A DNA stretch of 64,000 bases, taken from positions 31,329-95,328 of the forward strand of contig CANNQU010000003.1 in assembly GCA_947507965.1 (NCBI GenBank), read 5' to 3'. Made by a program: the position numbers and the translations under genes. Positions 53,351-63,569 of the stretch are shown in pieces (position 1 is the stretch's first letter; every line of letters starts with the position of its first letter). The notes under the pieces were generated by a model, which was not told where the DNA came from, did not search any database, and saw only the letters and a program-made list of their open reading frames with translations. Source of the DNA: Bacteroidota bacterium (GTDB lineage: Bacteria > Bacteroidota > Bacteroidia > UKL13-3).

Positions 53351-54842
53351 TTGAATCGCCGGCATGAAATTTTATTACCGTGGTACATAACGGAAAAAAA
53401 TAGGCCGTATCTTTTATGTAGCCTCGTCGTTGCAACATACGGTAATTGCCATTATTGGTGCTGTCCACCGCAGTACTTTCGTCACAGTATAAGATAATAT
53501 CACGTGTCTTGGTTTGGTTTAAAATCAAACTCAAGCTATCGCTACTCCATATTCTAAAAACATTTCTACTTCCCAACGATTTATTATACTCATTTCCTTT
53601 ATAGAATAAAGTTCTATCATAGTAGTAGCTGAAACCGAGGTCGGCCCAAAGTGGATCGATAAGTATGATTGAGCTGGGACTAGCGTGCTGTAATTCTTTG
53701 GCCTTTATGGAAGCATCCTGCCAGTGACGAAGCATGTAATCATTGTTTAAGCGAGTAAATTGGTGGTAGTAGATATTGATTAGATGAAAAAAGAAAAGTG
53801 GAACCCAGAGAGCCCCAAAAGGTTTAAAGAAGGTAGAAATACTCAAGGCGAAAAACAAAAACAGGGGTAGGGTAGCGTAGAGATAGTAACGGTCGACGAA
53901 TAATGGATAGGTATTGCCGTAATACCAGGTAAAGGCAAGTGGCAAGGCAAATAAAGCGAATAAGAGAACAAAGTAATAGGCGTTTTTAAAATCTAATTTC
54001 CTGCGAAAAAGCACGAATAGTACATAAAGTGTTAATCCAACGGCAAGAAAAGTATAGGCAGAATTATAAACCTCCATACCATTGATAAGGTTCATAATAA
54101 TATTTTTCCATATTTCAGGATAGGGTGGTTTAAAGGCAAAGCTGCTTACAAAGCCCTGGGCTCTCTGTTGGAAAACAATGAGTAATGGGCTTACAACCAT
54201 TGCATTTATACAAAACACGAAAAATATATTCTTAAAAAAGGGTTTGTTATTATAGGTTACCAGCCACGCCATAACCTGAGCTAGAATTACAAATCCGGCG
54301 AAGTAGTGCGTATAGCACATGATACTATTAACGAGCAACAGAGAATAGAAATATTTTTTCTTCGTGGGTTCTTGATAACACAGGATACTGAAATAAATGG
54401 AAGCCGCCACCAGCATGCTAAACAGGGCATACATGCGAGCCGCTAAAGAATAAAAAAATTGTAAGTTATTAAAAGCAAAAAGTAAGGCAACAAAAAGTCC
54501 AACCCATTTGCCTTTGAGTCGGGTGCCAGCGTAATATAGAAATCCAACCGTGGCGCAACTGAACAATAAAGAGGGCATTCGTAAGGCATATTCACTAATG
54601 CCAAAAACAGCCGTGTAGCAATGTAAAAAAAGCTCATAAAAAGGAGGGTTGTTTCCCTTTACTAATTCGGCGATTATTTGCGACACCGAAAATTGGGCGT
54701 AGAAAGCGCTGAAAGGTTCATCCCAACTTAAGTCGCGGAGGGTTAAAAAAGGATATTTGGAGAAAAAATTATAAGCAATAAGCAAAAAACAAAGGACAAG
54801 ATTGGACTTGTTTCTGCCGATTGTAATTATTTTTGTGGCCAT
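53337..54842 (-). CDS. Membrane glycosyltransferase, GT39-like
   Basis: The 501-residue GT-C protein has about ten membrane helices. The first loop has LRDLSWDEPFSAFYAQFS with the catalytic Asp-Glu of the family, followed by NNPPFYELFLHCYTAVFGISEYALRMPSL. The C-terminal 120 residues are soluble. It probably transfers a sugar from a polyprenyl phosphate at the periplasmic side of the inner membrane. It starts one base after the stop of the 466-aa gene, so the two are translationally coupled. Confidence 0.8.
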   Translation of the reverse strand: MATKIITIGRNKSNLVLCFLLIAYNFFSKYPFLTLRDLSWDEPFSAFYAQFSVSQIIAELVKGNNPPFYELFLHCYTAVFGISEYALRMPSLLFSCATVGFLYYAGTRLKGKWVGLFVALLFAFNNLQFFYSLAARMYALFSMLVAASIYFSILCYQEPTKKKYFYSLLLVNSIMCYTHYFAGFVILAQVMAWLVTYNNKPFFKNIFFVFCINAMVVSPLLIVFQQRAQGFVSSFAFKPPYPEIWKNIIMNLINGMEVYNSAYTFLAVGLTLYVLFVLFRRKLDFKNAYYFVLLFALFALPLAFTWYYGNTYPLFVDRYYLYATLPLFLFFALSISTFFKPFGALWVPLFFFHLINIYYHQFTRLNNDYMLRHWQDASIKAKELQHASPSSIILIDPLWADLGFSYYYDRTLFYKGNEYNKSLGSRNVFRIWSSDSLSLILNQTKTRDIILYCDESTAVDSTNNGNYRMLQRRGYIKDTAYFFPLCTTVIKFHAGDSIISK

Positions 54843-54843
54843 T

Positions 54844-56244
54844 TTAATGAGTCAGGTAAATCCGAACTTCCATGGTGTCGTTCTGGTTATAGTCGTCGGG
54901 TGCTGCGAAGCGCTGCAGCAACTCCACTTCATGCATCTCTAACACGCTTATGGGAAGCATGCTTTCGCGAGGGCACAGATGCGAATCCCAGAGGATAATA
55001 GCATCTGGTTTGTATGACTTACAAGCGTGTTGGTACAGATTCTTCGAGATTTTTTCATCGAAAGGGTCTTTTTTTAACATCGCAGGAAAAAAAGGATCCT
55101 GAAAATAGATGGGGTAATGCTCTAAATTGTTTTTCTTAAGGTACTCAACGGCTTGCATCTCTAATTGCTCGATGCCGGTTAACCTGAACGGAAAAGAATA
55201 AACTAAACGGGGCATTATAAAAACCAAAAGGACCATTGCGCTGAGCGCTATTTTTGCTGTTATCCGTTCCATTATTTTTTGTTTTACAACAAATTGAAAT
55301 CCGCAAAATGCGGTATAGCCGATACAAGGACCTACTCCAGCCATAACTCGGTCGAGCCCTGCAGAACCGAAAATGCCTTTGTACCAGAAGTAACTATGGG
55401 CTGCAAAATAAACCACCAAGCCACCCAATAATAAAACCACCTGTATATGTAATTCACGGTTCCTTGGATTTTTTTTAAATCGAAAAACGAAGGAAATGAT
55501 GGCAATAACTAAAAAGGCAGAAAGTGCCCATCCAAAGGTAAGATAATGTGAGGCGAAAAAATGGTACCAGGTGCCATGACCGTAGTTGGTTGGTTTGGTT
55601 AAATAGAAGTTGGTTCCAAATACCCAATTCCAAGTACCTTTAAAGTAAAATCCGATGAAGGTAAAAACAAGAAATCCAAGCGATAGGAGAGGGAGAGCAC
55701 TCCAGCGCTTGTAATAAATGCATAATAAAGCAAACAAGGGCAGAAAGAGAAATCCTTCGCTTCGAATAAAAGGCAAGAAGGAAATGACCACACAAGCCCA
55801 TCGTACACGATAAATATGAAACAGATAAACGGAGGACATAATACATAAGGCAAAAACACTTTCCGTTAAGCCACTAAATAACGTTACGAAGTATATAGGT
55901 ACGCTCAATACAAAGACAACGACGAGCCATTGGTAATGACTATACTGGTTTTTCGCCATACGGAAGGCTAAATAAGCCGTGAGAAGCGCACATCCAATAT
56001 TGAAGAGTTTAATTCCGATGAACCCCAATTGCGATGGCAGAAAGGCGAGTAATGTATAAAGCGGTTTTCCCCATTGATCCAAAAACAATTCCGGATGATG
56101 GAATGCGTATCGTGCTATCTGAAAATGAAGCCAGCTATCTCCACCTCCGTATGTAGTCGCCGACTCAAAAGCACAATACACCAAAATGAGCGTATAGAGT
56201 GCTAAGAAGAAGGATGCTAATTTGTTGGTTTGATTTAATTTCAA
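54844..56244 (-). CDS. Multi-pass membrane protein, probable GT-C glycosyltransferase
   Basis: The 466-residue protein has about ten hydrophobic helices. The first periplasmic loop has ESATTYGGGDSWLHFQIARYAFHHPELFLDQWGKPLYTLLAFLPSQ, with an acidic D in GGDSWLHF and later PFIRSEGFLFLP, features that match mannosyltransferase-type GT-C enzymes. The C-terminal portion is soluble. The exact family is not certain (PIG-V or alg9-like group). It has a perfect -7 element 10 bases upstream and is directly followed by the GT39 gene, so they may make one glycan together with the GT2 at 56279. Confidence 0.7.
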   Translation of the reverse strand: MKLNQTNKLASFFLALYTLILVYCAFESATTYGGGDSWLHFQIARYAFHHPELFLDQWGKPLYTLLAFLPSQLGFIGIKLFNIGCALLTAYLAFRMAKNQYSHYQWLVVVFVLSVPIYFVTLFSGLTESVFALCIMSSVYLFHIYRVRWACVVISFLPFIRSEGFLFLPLFALLCIYYKRWSALPLLSLGFLVFTFIGFYFKGTWNWVFGTNFYLTKPTNYGHGTWYHFFASHYLTFGWALSAFLVIAIISFVFRFKKNPRNRELHIQVVLLLGGLVVYFAAHSYFWYKGIFGSAGLDRVMAGVGPCIGYTAFCGFQFVVKQKIMERITAKIALSAMVLLVFIMPRLVYSFPFRLTGIEQLEMQAVEYLKKNNLEHYPIYFQDPFFPAMLKKDPFDEKISKNLYQHACKSYKPDAIILWDSHLCPRESMLPISVLEMHEVELLQRFAAPDDYNQNDTMEVRIYLTH

Positions 56245-56254
56245 GTTGATTTTA

Positions 56255-56262
56255 CAAATTTA
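56255..56262 (-). promoter_or_regulatory. -7 promoter element for the GT-C gene pair
   Basis: TAAATTTG on the minus strand is a perfect TAnnTTTG match 10 bases before the ATG at 56244, giving a transcript with little or no leader. Confidence 0.5.
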
Positions 56263-56278
56263 GAATGCGTCGAGATCA

Positions 56279-57007
56279 TTAATTTCTATGAAACAATCCA
56301 TATTTTAAAATACAATAAATGGCACGAACCCCATCACGAGGCCCAATTTTCTTGCCTTCCTCGTAGGTGCGGCCATAATACGAGATGCCTACCTCATAAA
56401 TACGCACCTTATCAATACGCGAAATTTTTGCCGTTACCTCAGGTTCAAATCCGAATCTTTTCTCACTTAACTTCAGGCTTTTTATCATCTCCGCATTAAA
56501 AAGCTTATAGCAGGTCTCCATGTCGGTAAGATTTAAATTGGTGAACATATTACTGCAAAAGGTGAGAAATTTATTCCCTATGGTATGCCAAAAGAAAAGA
56601 ATGCGGTGGGCATTACCACCTAGAAACCGTGTTCCATAAACAACGTCGGCGAAACCATCCATGACGGGTTTAAGGAGAATATTAAACTCTTCGGGATCAT
56701 ATTCTAAGTCGGCATCCTGAATAATAATATATTCTCCTTTTGCCTTCTCGATGCCGGTATGTAAGGCAGCCCCTTTACCTTGGTTCTTTTCGTGACTATA
56801 AAATTGAATATTTAAATCAGGGTTGCTTTGCATATATTGGTTCACCGCTTCTACAGTATTGTCTTTACTGCAATCATTAACGATGATAACCTCTTTTTTG
56901 AGGCCGTTTAGCAATTGAACTTTTTTCACCTTGTCTAATATTAAATGAATCGTTCGACCTTCATTATATGCCGGAATTACGATGGATAGAGTCTCAAATG
57001 ATTTCAT
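56279..57007 (-). CDS. GT2 glycosyltransferase, DPM-like
   Basis: The 242-residue protein is a GT-A domain without membrane helices: [44 protein letters not shown], the metal motif [11 protein letters not shown], and [14 protein letters not shown]. It resembles polyprenyl-phosphate sugar synthases and would provide lipid-linked sugars to the GT-C enzymes encoded 34 bases downstream. The C-terminus has [15 protein letters not shown] and [15 protein letters not shown], a motif of this subfamily. A perfect -7 element lies about 30 bases upstream. Confidence 0.9.
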   Translation of the reverse strand: MKSFETLSIVIPAYNEGRTIHLILDKVKKVQLLNGLKKEVIIVNDCSKDNTVEAVNQYMQSNPDLNIQFYSHEKNQGKGAALHTGIEKAKGEYIIIQDADLEYDPEEFNILLKPVMDGFADVVYGTRFLGGNAHRILFFWHTIGNKFLTFCSNMFTNLNLTDMETCYKLFNAEMIKSLKLSEKRFGFEPEVTAKISRIDKVRIYEVGISYYGRTYEEGKKIGPRDGVRAIYCILKYGLFHRN

Positions 57008-57037
57008 GTGCTAGTGGAAATTGTATTATAAAAGCGG

Positions 57038-57070
57038 CAAAGGTAAAAATATTGAGGGAATAGAAACAAA
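57038..57070 (-). promoter_or_regulatory. Promoter for the 242-aa GT2 gene (-7 and -33)
   Basis: TTTG (57070-57067), a 21-base spacer and TACCTTTG (57045-57038) on the minus strand match the Bacteroidota -33/-7 pattern; the -7 element ends 30 bases before the ATG at 57007. Confidence 0.5.
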
Positions 57071-57131
57071 TAGTAATTTTAGTGGTGTGATGGATGAATG
57101 CTTAAGGCGACTTTTCAATTTCTGCTATTCC

Positions 57132-57878
57132 TTATCCATGATCAAATAAAAGTAAAGGTAAGTACTCTACCTTGTGGATACTAGAGGGGATATTTCGCTG
57201 GTTTTTCACCGAATTAATATTTTGCGAGACCGTAAAAGCTTCCATTTCTTCTTCTGGGTATGGCTTCATGAGTTCGATAATTTGTGCCGTGGGTAAATCT
57301 GGATTGATCCATCGTTTCTCCTCTTGAGGTGAGATGATTAGTGGCATTCGCTTTTTAATTGTATGAATTTTTTCCATTAACGGATTGGCTATCGTGGTGA
57401 GAATACTGAATGTCTTTTTTTTCTCTCCGGTAATTTTGTCAACCCACGTTTCGTAGATGCAACCCAATGAAAATAATGATTCCCGTTTGGGTTGAATGAA
57501 GTAAGGATATTTAATTTTGTTGATGCTTCGCCACTCATAAAACCCATTTACCCCAAGGAGGCCTCTTTGCGTGGCAATACTTTGTCGGAAGGAGGGTTTA
57601 TGGAAAGCGGTTTCACTTCTGGCATTCAACGTCTTTGTTCTTATTTCTTTTGCCGATTGGGAATCAAGAATCCAAGAAGGAATTAATCCCCATTCCAATA
57701 GAAATATCCCATCATGCCTCACGATGGGGAGTTGAGGATGATCGAATCCACTCACAAAATAAAACAGGGGCCATGGTTGGCTGAGTATTTCAAGATTGGG
57801 GTTTGAAACTAAAATATCTTTATATCGCGCGGCATACTGCTCCGATTTCCTCTCCATAAATGAGATCGTGTAACACAT
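57132..57878 (-). CDS. SOS response-associated peptidase (SRAP/YedK/HMCES-like)
   Basis: The 248-residue protein begins MCYTISF, so Cys2 is exposed after removal of Met and can form the thiazolidine crosslink with abasic sites in single-stranded DNA. Other family residues are present: NARSETAFHKPSF, GFYEWRSI (with the catalytic Glu), and TIANPLMEKIHTIKKRMPLII with the active-site His. It protects abasic sites from cleavage and error-prone repair. Length is normal (about 220-250). It lies alone between a GT2 gene and dnaJ. Confidence 0.93.
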   Translation of the reverse strand: MCYTISFMERKSEQYAARYKDILVSNPNLEILSQPWPLFYFVSGFDHPQLPIVRHDGIFLLEWGLIPSWILDSQSAKEIRTKTLNARSETAFHKPSFRQSIATQRGLLGVNGFYEWRSINKIKYPYFIQPKRESLFSLGCIYETWVDKITGEKKKTFSILTTIANPLMEKIHTIKKRMPLIISPQEEKRWINPDLPTAQIIELMKPYPEEEMEAFTVSQNINSVKNQRNIPSSIHKVEYLPLLLFDHG

Positions 57879-57923
57879 CGTACCTTTCTTTTGTTTTTAA
57901 GGTATAAATTTAGCACTCAAAAA

Positions 57924-58844
57924 TTATTTCAGAGTGATTGATTTCAATTGTTCAAATAATTCCTTCTGTTTCTCGGTAAGTTTCTCAGGAAGGTCAACAT
58001 GGAGTTGGATATATAAGTCGCCGAACAACTCAGGCTTACCATTCAGAGGCATTCCTTTTCCTTTTACCCGAATGGTCTTATCATTTTGCGTGCCCGGGGT
58101 TATCTTTACTTTAAGTTGGCCCGACAAGTTGTCAACAACCACATCTCCACCCAAAACAGCGGTAAATAAATCAATATTCTGATTCAGGTAGATATCGTCG
58201 CCTTTGCGGCTTAAACGAGGATGCTCCAGCACTCTTATCTTAACAAACAAATCGCCATTCTCTGCCCCACTTCCTTTACCTCCTTTTCCTTTAATACGCA
58301 AAACTTGTCCATCAAATGCTCCCGGCTTGGAGGACACCCGAATCTTCTCATTTTCCAACTGAATTACACGACTGGCACCATGATAGGCTTCTTGCATGGA
58401 GAGTTCCATTTCTGTTTCAAAATCACTTCCCTTCCTTTTTGAATTTCTAGAACCATTTCTACCCCCTTGGCTATTGCCTGAATTGCGGCCAAAAAACTGT
58501 TCGAAAAAATCCGAATTGTTGCCATTACCAAATGAGCCATTTCCATCATTTTCAGAATAATAATTCTGTTGGCTATTATTAAATGGGTTCGCTCCGTGTC
58601 GTTTTCCACCTTGCTCAAAATCGCGCCAGTTCTGGCCTAGGGTATCATACTTTTTCCTTTTCTTGGGGTCGCTCAGTACTTCATTCGCTTCGTTAATAAG
58701 CTTAAATTTATCTTCGGCATCTTTATTTCCTGGGTTTTTATCGGGGTGGAATTTAATAGCCAATTTTCGAAAGGCCTTTTTTATTTCTTCTTGAGTGGCC
58801 GTTTTACCTACTTCTAAAAGCTTATAATAATCCGTATAATTCAT
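57924..58844 (-). CDS. DnaJ C-terminal domain protein, CbpA-like
   Basis: The 306-residue co-chaperone has an N-terminal J-domain with the HPD motif in KFHPDKNPG, a Gly/Asn-rich linker (about 75-135), and two C-terminal substrate-binding domains (about 150-300) with [28 protein letters not shown] and [21 protein letters not shown]. It has no zinc-finger domain, so it is the CbpA/DnaJ type B form. It stimulates DnaK. A terminator of the upstream gene lies 24-59 bases before its start codon, so it is transcribed on its own. A canonical dnaK is not in the window. Confidence 0.93.
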   Translation of the reverse strand: MNYTDYYKLLEVGKTATQEEIKKAFRKLAIKFHPDKNPGNKDAEDKFKLINEANEVLSDPKKRKKYDTLGQNWRDFEQGGKRHGANPFNNSQQNYYSENDGNGSFGNGNNSDFFEQFFGRNSGNSQGGRNGSRNSKRKGSDFETEMELSMQEAYHGASRVIQLENEKIRVSSKPGAFDGQVLRIKGKGGKGSGAENGDLFVKIRVLEHPRLSRKGDDIYLNQNIDLFTAVLGGDVVVDNLSGQLKVKITPGTQNDKTIRVKGKGMPLNGKPELFGDLYIQLHVDLPEKLTEKQKELFEQLKSITLK

Positions 58845-58868
58845 GTTCGAAGTTATTGAAAAGTAATC

Positions 58869-58903
58869 AAAAAAAAATCCCGGAATGTTGAATCAATCCG
58901 GGA
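58869..58903 (-). terminator. Intrinsic terminator after the DUF2723 gene
   Basis: On the minus strand TCCCGGA (58903-58897) and TCCGGGA (58884-58878) form a 7-base-pair GC-rich stem followed by nine T (58877-58869), 25 bases after the stop codon of the 1073-aa gene. A clear intrinsic terminator. Confidence 0.85.
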
Positions 58904-58927
58904 CTTTAGTTTTCTATGGTTTACCAG

Positions 58928-61900
58928 CTATCGATCCTGTTGGAAATAATTGGTCATTTTTTCAAATTTCATTGCTTGTTGTTGAATTTGTTCAGCATAG
59001 TCATTTAATCCATTTTGACGAGCCATGTTAGCGGATACCTGAAGTGCCTGGAAGGCCATTCTGGCTTCGTCTCTAACAGGTTTGAAAGCCTTCGATGAGG
59101 AGGCGTATTTAGCATAGTATTGGAGTTCTTCAACACATTGTGCTAATAACTTATCGTTCCATTGCTTTGCTTTAGTGGTATCACCGGCTGTATAATATGA
59201 TTCTACAATCTGAAGGAAATAATAATTCATCGGCACATTTTCAATGGGTAATTCCGTCATACATCGATCGAGTACTTCCACCGCGCGTTTTTTATCCCCT
59301 GCTTTTACCCATTCTGTTGCAAGACGGGCAAATACATTTCGGAAGTTATAGGTCTGGCGCATGCTGGTTTGATCGACATAAACTCCGGGATGGTTTAACC
59401 CACCAAATTTAAAGTTTTGCATTACCGCCTTATCTAATTTCTTCACATTGATTCTGCCCGATTGCTTATTTTCCCCCTCATCGGTATTTTTTATGGGTAC
59501 TAGTTTATAGGTAAATCCATCCAGTTGAAAATAAGGTTGTAATCCTAAATAGGGTTCCGATCCAGTAGTGATGGCCCAGTAAATAGGGCGTGTATTGATG
59601 TTATTGGCAATGATATCAAGTGTTACCAAATCATTCTTTAATATATAATCTTCTTTGCCTGCAGGCATCTCCCATAGAATACTGTCAACCATTAAACTAT
59701 CATCTTCCGGCTGCACTACATGATTTTGGCGGCAGAGTGCTTTATCAATTTTTATGCTTAGCTTTTTGGTAGGATAATAGCTGTACGATTCACCATTTCC
59801 ATTTGGACTCTGAACGGTGTTTTTGTCATTACAAACGAAATTCATCCACGTGGTTAAATCTACGAAATCTTTAAGTTTTTTGCCGGTGGTAACATGAAAC
59901 ACCTGATCGCGCACTCCTTGCACATATTGATTTGGCTTAAGCGTTAATTTAATGGGTTCGCTATCATATACTTTCCGGTTTAATACATCCACATACCAGT
60001 CGGTGTTGAGTAAACTGAGGTTGATGATGCGGATATCGGGACGCACGCCTTCAATATTTTGAGCATACCATAAAGGGTAGGTGTCGTTATCTCCATTGGT
60101 AAATAGAATGGCATTGGGGTCGCAACTCTCAAGATAGCATTTCGCATAGTCGGCACTGATGGTTCGGTTGCTACGGTCGTGATCGTCCCAGTTTTGTTTT
60201 ACCATATTGGAAGGTACCACAAGAAAACTAAAAGCAGTAACTCCCGACGCCACAAGAGTGGGATTGGCGTATTTTTTAAGTAAGTCGTATAGGTATAACA
60301 CCCCTAATCCTATCCAGATACAGAAAGTTTGTATGCTTCCTACATAGGCATAATCTCTTTCTCGGGGTTGAAGAGGAGGGAAATTTAAGAATAAAACGAT
60401 GGCAATTCCGGTGAAAAAGAAAAGCAATCCCACCACCAACGTATCTTTCTTACTTTTCTTGTAAAGCCAAATAAAACCTAAGATACCTAGGATGAAAGGT
60501 AATGCGTAATATAAATTGTGGGCTTTATTACTTGTTAATGACTTTGGCTCACCGGGCTTTATTCCTTTTCTAAAATCGTCAATAGCCGGTATTCCGGTAA
60601 TCCAGTTCCCATTACTTACTTCTCCATTGCCTTGTTCTTCGCTTTGTCGTCCAATGAAATTCCATGCAAAATAACGCCACCACATGAAACCAATTTGATA
60701 CGAAACAAGGAAATCAATATTATTTGCAAAACTTGGCTTTTTGCCTCCTAAGCCTTCCCAATCTTTATAGGCTTGTACGTGGTCGGCACGGCTGCTATGC
60801 ATACGTGGTAAAATGGTGCAATCTTTAGGGTCATATTTATACGAGAATTTGGCACCAACTTCTTTGTATGTCTTCGCCTCTCTATCGATACGATATTGCA
60901 TCTCTCCAAAGTTTTGATCAATCGGTTTTGCATCATAATAAGGGCCATAGAACAAAGGCGTCTCCCCATATTGATCTCTGTTTATATATCCTAAAAAACT
61001 CCAAACATCACTTGGTGCATTCATGTTAATTGGAGGATTGGCATTCGCTCGTACTAAGGTTTGAACATAGGATCCGTAGCCTACAATCAAAAAAGCAAAA
61101 GTTAAAATCAAGGTATTCATTAATGCCCTATCTATTTTGTTGAGATAGTAAAAGGCCATACCAACCAAGCCAAAGACAACGATTAATAGGAGCACCATTT
61201 TTATTGATGACCCGAAAATCATTCCCAGAAAAAGCAATAAGCCGGCGCTTCCCCAAACCAGGTACTTGTAATTGTCTTTTGCATTGATCGAATATAAAAT
61301 TCCAGAAGTAAAAAGTGTGATCAAGGCCAATGCAAATACGATGACGCCGCTTCCGAATGGAAGGCCAAAGTAGTTAACAAAGGTTCCGTCGGCCTTAGCC
61401 GCAAGCATCGGAATCCAAGGTATTAAAATGAAATTCACAAAACCTAAGATGGCTAGTGCAATGCCGATGGCTTTGATGAAGCCCATTTGAGTAAAGGTGT
61501 ATTTACGGTAATAGTAAACCAAGATGAGAGAGGGGATAACCAATAAATTTAATAAATGGACACCTACGGCAAGCCCGGTGAAATAGCCAATTAAGATAAT
61601 CCATCGATCGGAACCTTTTTCATCGGCGATATTCTCCCATTTTAAGATGGCCCAAAATACCAGGAAGGTGAAAAAAGAAGAAGAGGCATAAACCTCTGCT
61701 TCTACGGCAGAGAACCAAAAGGTATCGCTCCAGCACATGGCTAAGGAGCCAACAAGGCCAGCGCCCATTATGGCAATCAAGTTGCCTTGAGAATATTCTC
61801 CATTCTCTTCTTTCTTAATTACCTTGCGTGCTAGATGTGTTATTATCCAAAACACGAACATTACATTTAAGGCACTGGTTACACCACTTAACATGTTGAT

Positions 61901-62149
61901 GGCCGTGGTTACATTCCAGGCGCTTACAGAAGAATCGACTTGGGTAGCAAACATGGAAAAGATACGTCCTAGGAGTACGAATAACGGCGCTCCTGGAGGG
62001 TGTGCTACCTGCAATCGATAGGCGCAAGAAGAGAACTCGCCGCAATCCCAGAAACTACCCGACTTCTCTAATGTCATGGTATACGTGAATAATCCAACAA
62101 GGAAGGTAAGCCATCCGAGTACTAAATTTATTTTATTAAAACGTTTCAT
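58928..62149 (-). CDS. DUF2723 family membrane protein (putative O-glycosyltransferase)
   Basis: The 1073-residue protein has an N-terminal membrane domain of about 14 helices, with the DUF2723 signature FTYTMTLEKSGSFWDCGEFSSCAYRLQVAHPPGAPLF in its first third (Asp-Glu of a GT-C fold). A soluble second half (about 560-900) contains LFTNGDNDTYPLWYAQNIEGVRPDIRIINLSLLNTDWYV, followed by helical TPR-like repeats (AVEVLDRCMTELPIE, YYTAGDTTKAKQWNDKLLA). DUF2723 proteins in Bacteroidota have been linked to protein O-mannosylation of envelope proteins; that is established only for some members. A perfect -7 element is 44 bases upstream. Confidence 0.9.
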   Translation of the reverse strand: MKRFNKINLVLGWLTFLVGLFTYTMTLEKSGSFWDCGEFSSCAYRLQVAHPPGAPLFVLLGRIFSMFATQVDSSVSAWNVTTAINMLSGVTSALNVMFVFWIITHLARKVIKKEENGEYSQGNLIAIMGAGLVGSLAMCWSDTFWFSAVEAEVYASSSFFTFLVFWAILKWENIADEKGSDRWIILIGYFTGLAVGVHLLNLLVIPSLILVYYYRKYTFTQMGFIKAIGIALAILGFVNFILIPWIPMLAAKADGTFVNYFGLPFGSGVIVFALALITLFTSGILYSINAKDNYKYLVWGSAGLLLFLGMIFGSSIKMVLLLIVVFGLVGMAFYYLNKIDRALMNTLILTFAFLIVGYGSYVQTLVRANANPPINMNAPSDVWSFLGYINRDQYGETPLFYGPYYDAKPIDQNFGEMQYRIDREAKTYKEVGAKFSYKYDPKDCTILPRMHSSRADHVQAYKDWEGLGGKKPSFANNIDFLVSYQIGFMWWRYFAWNFIGRQSEEQGNGEVSNGNWITGIPAIDDFRKGIKPGEPKSLTSNKAHNLYYALPFILGILGFIWLYKKSKKDTLVVGLLFFFTGIAIVLFLNFPPLQPRERDYAYVGSIQTFCIWIGLGVLYLYDLLKKYANPTLVASGVTAFSFLVVPSNMVKQNWDDHDRSNRTISADYAKCYLESCDPNAILFTNGDNDTYPLWYAQNIEGVRPDIRIINLSLLNTDWYVDVLNRKVYDSEPIKLTLKPNQYVQGVRDQVFHVTTGKKLKDFVDLTTWMNFVCNDKNTVQSPNGNGESYSYYPTKKLSIKIDKALCRQNHVVQPEDDSLMVDSILWEMPAGKEDYILKNDLVTLDIIANNINTRPIYWAITTGSEPYLGLQPYFQLDGFTYKLVPIKNTDEGENKQSGRINVKKLDKAVMQNFKFGGLNHPGVYVDQTSMRQTYNFRNVFARLATEWVKAGDKKRAVEVLDRCMTELPIENVPMNYYFLQIVESYYTAGDTTKAKQWNDKLLAQCVEELQYYAKYASSSKAFKPVRDEARMAFQALQVSANMARQNGLNDYAEQIQQQAMKFEKMTNYFQQDR

Positions 62150-62192
62150 TATTTAAAATATAAGATTGAAATTGATTTTTTTTGTAAGTGTG

Positions 62193-62200
62193 CAAACCTA
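62193..62200 (-). promoter_or_regulatory. -7 promoter element for the DUF2723 gene
   Basis: TAGGTTTG on the minus strand is a perfect TAnnTTTG match 43 bases before the ATG at 62149. It lies between this gene and the sigma-54 activator. Confidence 0.45.
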
Positions 62201-62293
62201 CATTATTTATCGTAAAAAAAGAAACACGAATACCACGGTTAATTCCAGTGACCGAAGGTGACGGAAACCTCTTGTACCTTATGAGAAAAGCAT

Positions 62294-63532
62294 TTACGCC
62301 TCTAAATCCTCAAATCCGTAATTTTTTATTTTGCGGTAGAGTGTACGTTCGCTTATGCCTAACTCTCGTGCCGCACGGTTTCTGCGTCCTTTATGTTTTA
62401 AAAGGGCGCGTTTAATAATTTCTTTCTCCTGATCTTCCAAACTTAATTTTTCTTCTGCCTTAGGAGTATCATCGATATGTATTATGGTTTCGTTCTTGGT
62501 ATTGTTGCGCATGAAATTGGTAGTGAAATTACCACCGGTTTGGGGGTAATTAGAAACTTCACCCGAACCATAGTTTTTATTGTTGGCATAAATCTCAGGG
62601 GCTATATTGCCTTGTATCATATTGGATACCACGTTCTTTAATTCATGCAAATCGTTTTTTACATCAAACAATATCTTATAAAAAATATCACGCTCACTCA
62701 TCGCCGACGAATCGGCATGCGAGGCGCTTGAGGTGGTAACAGGGAGGTAACTTTCTTGTGGTAGATATCTTCGCATCACCTCTGCTATTACCTCACGGTT
62801 GGTTTCCAATACACTCATCTGTTCAACGATATTTTTTAACTGCCGTACATTGCCTTCCCACTTGCAGTTTAGTAATACCTGAATTGCTTCCGGTTCCAAC
62901 TGCAAGATTTCATTTTTGTATTTCTCCGAGAACATCGTGGCGAATTTCCGAAATAGGAGATGGATGTCGTTGCCTCGTTCACGTAAGGCAGGAACTCGTA
63001 TAGGTACCGTACTTAAGCGATAATATAAATCTTCCCGAAACTTACCTTTGCTCGCTTGTACATGCAAATCCTTATTTGTTGCCGCCACCACCCGCACATC
63101 CGTGTGTATGGGTTTGCTGCTTCCTACTTTTATAAATTCTCCACTTTCTAATATTCGAAGCAATCGAGCTTGCGTTTCTGCTGGTAATTCGCCAATTTCA
63201 TCTAAAAAAATGGTGCCCCCGCTAACGGTTTCAAAATACCCTTTTCGTGCTTCACTTGCTCCTGTAAAGGAACCTTTTTCATGCCCGAATAACTCGCTGT
63301 TGATCGTGCCTTCGGGCAAAGCTCCACAATTGATGGCAATAAAAGGACCGTGCTTGCGATGGCTCAACTGATGGATGATTTTGGAGAAGGATTCCTTCCC
63401 TACTCCACTCTCGCCTTGAATGAGTACGGTCATTTCGGTAGGTGCAACCTTCATGGCTGTTTCAATAGCCAAATTTAAGGTCGGAGCATTTCCCACAATA
63501 TCGAATCTGTTTTTTACTTCTTGCAGTGTCAT
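62294..63532 (-). CDS. Sigma-54-dependent transcriptional activator without a sensor domain
   Basis: The 412-residue protein consists of an AAA+ sigma-54 interaction domain (about 8-240) and a Fis-type DNA-binding domain (about 370-408, RRNRAARELGISERTLYRKIKNYG). Walker A is GESGVGKES, Walker B is TIFLDEIGELP, and the sigma-contact loop is GSFTGA instead of the usual GAFTGA. There is no receiver or sensory domain before the AAA+ part, so activity must be controlled by level, by a partner or through the linker (about 260-340). It activates RpoN-dependent promoters. It is the most common type of this regulator in Bacteroidota. The gene ends 144 bases ahead of the DUF2723 gene. Confidence 0.93.
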   Translation of the reverse strand: MTLQEVKNRFDIVGNAPTLNLAIETAMKVAPTEMTVLIQGESGVGKESFSKIIHQLSHRKHGPFIAINCGALPEGTINSELFGHEKGSFTGASEARKGYFETVSGGTIFLDEIGELPAETQARLLRILESGEFIKVGSSKPIHTDVRVVAATNKDLHVQASKGKFREDLYYRLSTVPIRVPALRERGNDIHLLFRKFATMFSEKYKNEILQLEPEAIQVLLNCKWEGNVRQLKNIVEQMSVLETNREVIAEVMRRYLPQESYLPVTTSSASHADSSAMSERDIFYKILFDVKNDLHELKNVVSNMIQGNIAPEIYANNKNYGSGEVSNYPQTGGNFTTNFMRNNTKNETIIHIDDTPKAEEKLSLEDQEKEIIKRALLKHKGRRNRAARELGISERTLYRKIKNYGFEDLEA

Positions 63533-63569
63533 GGTTGTTTTAGGTAATACGTAAATCGTGAAATTAAGT

